Origin: Globodera rostochiensis
Taxonomy: Eukaryota > Nematoda > Chromadorea > Rhabditida > Heteroderidae
Assembly: GCA_018350325.1 (NCBI GenBank)
Contig: JAEVLN010000007.1
Coordinates: 3,143,804 to 3,207,803 of the forward strand
Reading direction: 5' to 3'
DNA: 64,000 nucleotides
Program-made: the position numbers and the translations under genes
Shown here: in pieces, positions 60,430-64,000 of the stretch
How the letters are laid out: every line of letters starts with the position of its first letter
How positions within the stretch are numbered: position 1 is the first letter of the stretch
The notes under the pieces: model-generated
Databases searched by the model: none
The model's input: only the letters and a program-made list of their open reading frames with translations
What the model was told of the DNA's origin: nothing

Positions 60430-61914
60430 ATTGCGATTGTTTTTAACACGTTTTGGTCATTTTTGATTTTAGCACTTATTTAAGGCTTTTAGCATCTAAT
60501 GAGAGGTTTTAGAACTTATTTGGGTATTTAAATATGACTTTTTAACAAATCTAAACAACACTTATTCCCATCCCAATGACGATCACGCAGATCAGTCATA
60601 TCACCGTTTTGACCTGAGCGACCTTTTAAACATTTAATTTAAGACATTTTTGGTAAAAGGTCATTAAAACATTTACCGAAAAACTTTTGATAAATAAGAA
60701 AATTTATTTTATTTTATTTTTGTCTTTGCCAATAATTTATATATTATTGCAAGCGCGATATTACACAAAAGCAATGAATTTGGCCGAAAATTAAAAGGAA
60801 ATTTCTAATGTGCTTTTAAATAACATACTGCTCCAATTATTCCTGCCAATTAATTTAATAGGCGTCGGCTTTTTCTTGATGTTCTTTTTGGTGGTGGTCA
60901 GCGTTTTAAGAAAATTAAATCACAAAGGTATAATTTTTATGCTAAATTTGAACAATGAAATTAATGAATATAATAATTTTAGTAAAATTCACATATTTTG
61001 AGTATATAGATTAATTATCCCCCCACCCCACCCCCCAAAAAAATCTTATTTTTGAGGATCACATGCTGTCAACGGCGAATTTTGAAATTTTTTTAAAGCA
61101 TAAATTCACATAATTATAAATCTAGCAAAAAAAATATATTTTTAGATATTATGAACGTCCATTTTTGCTTTCTTTACGCTTCTGCGGCGTTCTCGATTAG
61201 AGGCATCGGAGCATTCTTAAATAAATCTGTCCTTTTTAGTTAATTTTTTTTAAAAAATCAATTTTAATCGAATAAATTTGATTGAAGTATTATTTGTGGG
61301 CATTTTAGCGAAGAAAGCGGGAGAAAAAAACGAAAATGGAATTGGGTGCATAAAAATAAATTTTGAATAATTGCAAAACTTACGCATTCCTTCTCTCTGA
61401 GGTTATTGGGCCAGCCAAAAGTGTCCTAAATCAGGGGTCCATAAGTACTATTTTTTTTAAAGATTTGTACTTTATTTGGGGTTTTTATCCCCCCCCCCCC
61501 CAACGCATATTTTGTCCATTTTCCCTGGGTAAACCGGGATTAATCGGGAAATTTAATTTATGATCAGAAAATTCTCATTTTAAAAATCGTCTGAGTAAAA
61601 GAAGTGAATGGCGATCTGTCCGAAGATGAAATTAGCGGAAAACTTTGTTTTTTTTTGCCGAAGTCGTTTCGTAAATGATCCACCAAAAAAATGAGCCCCA
61701 AGTTATATTTATTTCATAGAAATCGCTAACACCGTATTATAGACTGGCTCCCCACACATTTTTTGATAAAATACATATAAAATTTTCCATAAATCGAACC
61801 TGGCTCCCAGTGGTTTAGGGGGGTGTAAAAGCCGATTTAACCTTCATTTCGGACTTTTTAATTTTGTTCTCCAATAGTGTACACGATCAGGATGATCAAG
61901 CTGAGCCCTTCGCA
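60430..61914. other. Intergenic DNA between the duplicate copies
   Basis: AT-rich spacer. It holds a poly-C tract (61491-61501), a ccccac-rich patch (61019-61035) and a fragment of the foldback MITE end (61664-61690). An open frame at 60810-61001 encodes a hydrophobic stretch but has no other support. No gene called. Confidence 0.5.
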
Positions 61915-63045
61915 CGCTTAAATAGTTTTAACGGTTTTATTAATTATACAAAACTCGAACCAAGCACAATGGCGCCATAAAACGACGCCACACTGGTATG
62001 GCAAATGCCGTTAGGCGTGCCGCGGTGCCATTTCTGTTGATTTATAGTGAGGTTGGGGTTGCTCAGCTCGTCTATATCAAAAAAAAATAAAATTATTGTT
62101 TATAATTAATCAAAAAGGGCATTCTTGAAAACTGGGCTGCCATTTTACGGCTTACATCGGGTTCAGATTTCTGAGTCAATTAAAAGCCCGGCAAACGCTT
62201 AGCGCCCGAGGTTATTTTAAACTAAAAACACAAAAATTCAAAGTTCGGGTGTGGCAACCCCGGACTTCAAGCAACCAATAAACGCAGACTGTGCCAAAGT
62301 CCCATTCATGCACAACGACGAGAGCAACAGCGCCAACACAATAGGAAAGGCATGAGAAGAGTTCATTAGAAAAATTAATTTCTGAATTATACCGAAACTA
62401 AATAAAAAAATGAAATAATTTAGAATAAAAACAAATTTTTTTGAAAATGCACGGGGAATCGGGGAATGTCCCTTTCCTACTGAGATTGTGAATCACCCAA
62501 TCATTCGCCGATCAGCAGACCAGTTGGGAAATGTTTTTTCAATTCAGAATGGGTAAAAATGATTAATATTTAAGTAATTTAATCCATTTTCTGGCTTATT
62601 TTTTAATGTTAAGTGAGAAGCAATAATGTTTTCATTATTTATCTGATTAAGTGATCTAACATTAAAAGCCGTTAATTTTTAAAAGATTTTGATTTATAGA
62701 AGAGACGGTTAGGCAACATCGATGTAACCGGATGCCAAAAAAATGTCCGGAAACCCGGAATTCCGGACCCAAAATGTCTGAAAAATCAAATTTAAAAAAA
62801 AATAAGTATAACAAATAATCAGTAACGTATTTTACGGTTACAATGGGAGGGTCGGACGACGCCAGTGTTCAAAAATATCAGACAAAAAACGGCAATCTTT
62901 TTACAAAAATTGAAGCAAAAATTCAGAAAATCTGATGAATTCATTCAAAAATTATTATTTTTTGCCTATTAAAGCTTTTTGGGTGTTATGTGTATTTATT
63001 TACGATCGTGAAAGACGCGAATAAATAAATAGTCAGCAATTTTAA
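61915..63045. repeat. Large direct duplication, copy 2
   Basis: Second copy of 58934-60420, offset 2981 bp in the first part. It lacks the two extra segments of copy 1, so it is about 350 bp shorter. Substitutions are few in the gene-bearing part and more frequent after about 62560. Confidence 0.93.
61944..62366 (-). CDS. Small secreted protein, copy 2
   Basis: Exons 62366-62276 and 62071-61944 on the minus strand, identical in sequence to copy 1 over the coding parts as far as read, with the same signal peptide, single Cys, terminal LGSSFV and AATAAA just after the stop. The two copies are in direct orientation about 3 kb apart. Confidence 0.6.
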
Positions 63046-63525
63046 ATTTAAAAAAAAATATATGAATTTAATGCCAAAAGATTTTTATTGTTAAGAAAAT
63101 TATGTAAAATTTCGATAATTTTCCGATTTTTGAATTTTCAGAAATCCAATTTCTTTTTGCGAATTCTGCTTTACTAGAGGGTTTCTTTTTTTGCGCCATT
63201 TTAATTAAAAATTATTCGAAATTTATTTTAAAATTTATTAATGGGGGGGAAGCGGCGTATGTGAGCAGAGGTGAAATGATAAATAAGTGCTCGCACTAAA
63301 ACAGGTTCGAACCCAACACATAACATAAGAGTTACCGAAAAGACAAACCACTAAGCCATCAATTACTTAGAAAGATTATTGTAAAAATAAACACTCCGAT
63401 GATGTCATAAGGGTGTAAATTCAACTGGGTAACCAACACCCAAATTTGTACAAAAAAGGGAATGGACCCAAACCCCAAAAAATCCACTAAATATATTTTT
63501 TTTTTGTAATTTTCATAAATGAGAG

Positions 63526-64000
63526 ATGCGGCGGACACTCACTTTGTACGGTCAAAACGACGAAATTGTTCCGAACAATGACAAAAAATCCACGGCTGAT
63601 CAGGAGGAGGAACAAAAAAAGCTCGAAATGCGCCCAGCTCCGGCAAATGTTTTTTTTTTAATATAAATTGGTATTAAAAATAGAACATTTTGGCGTTCTC
63701 TCTGCAAATTTTTACACTTTTTTATTAAATTTTTTATAAATTTCGGTTTGTTTATTTGTTGTTTTTGCAGAAACTACCGATTTGTTTGTCGCTTATGCCG
63801 CCGTATTGTTTCCGTGCCTTTCGTTGTATGGCTCTGGCACCAAAATTGTAGCGAATTTGGACCAAAATTCGGATACAAATTTTGCTGAGAAGGAGGCCCC
63901 GGACAGTGAAAAAAAAAGATTTTTTTAATTTTTTTTTTTTCAATTAAGGATTTGGCCGATGGATTTGTAGTTATGCAATTCGTCGTTTTGTTTTCACATT
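63526..64000 (+). CDS. Possible 5' exons of a gene running off the right edge
   Basis: An ATG at 63526 opens a frame reading MRRTLTLYGQNDEIV and an acidic/lysine stretch, ending at a GT donor (about 63648). A second segment after ttttgcag (63770-63908) has a hydrophobic frame DLFVAYAAVLFPCLSLYG, and a third begins after caattaag (63950) with FGRWICSYAIRRF. The second and third join in phase, but the first does not fit the second by one base, so the first exon or its donor may be wrong. Unrecognised; perhaps a membrane protein. Confidence 0.3.

Noticed and set aside
60810..61001. Hydrophobic open frame
   Set aside because: Only one AT-rich hydrophobic stretch, with no signal-peptide pattern, splice context or poly(A) signal.
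1..64000. CRISPR array, rRNA genes, bacterial operon or virus
   Set aside because: Introns, poly(A) signals and animal gene families throughout; no spacer-repeat pattern of CRISPR type and no viral genes recognised. The regular arrays are satellites and minisatellites.

Overview
The window is eukaryotic and reads as nematode nuclear DNA. It is AT-rich, with small GT-AG introns that have ttt(t)cag acceptors, some GC-AG introns, long runs of C or G, and many short foldback (MITE-like) elements. The clearest genes resemble Caenorhabditis families: an L1CAM/SAX-7-type adhesion molecule, a FAT-3/FAT-4-type front-end desaturase, a GH37 trehalase and a cathepsin B-like peptidase. A plant-parasitic (tylenchid) host is possible, but nothing in the sequence proves it. 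No virus, CRISPR array or rRNA was seen.

Layout. 1-2.2 kb: minus-strand exons of a multi-pass membrane protein that runs off the left edge. 3.1-7.4 kb (minus): a complete 15-exon front-end fatty-acid desaturase with foldback elements in two introns. 7.4-21.4 kb: repeat-rich DNA with nested foldback elements, a terminal-inverted-repeat element carrying a FLYWCH zinc-finger gene, minisatellites and poly-C tracts. 21.4-42.0 kb (plus): one large 27-exon L1CAM/SAX-7/neuroglian gene (6 Ig + 5 FN3 + TM + tail, about 1427 aa) with introns up to 7.1 kb. 42.7-51.4 kb: four partial duplicates of the 3' part of that gene, interleaved with a minus-strand gene for a beta-strand-rich, faintly aerolysin-like protein, a 149-bp satellite and tRNA-like sequences. 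51.7-52.8 kb (minus): a secreted protein joining a 17-cysteine module to an EF-hand pair. 53.7-56.6 kb (plus): trehalase. 56.6-58.4 kb (plus): a cathepsin B-like peptidase that starts 28 bp after the trehalase stop, lacks its own start and signal peptide, and can be spliced in frame to trehalase. 58.9-63.0 kb: a roughly 1.1-1.5 kb direct duplication, each copy carrying a minus-strand gene for a small secreted protein. 63.5-64 kb: possible first exons of a gene that runs off the right edge.

The most unusual points are the possible trehalase-cathepsin fusion, the array of duplicated adhesion-molecule tail exons with one alternative terminal exon, the diverged ankyrin-binding motif (FVNIY in place of FIGQY), and the small secreted proteins. 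Exon positions were worked out by eye from reading frame, splice sites and remembered family features. No database search was run.
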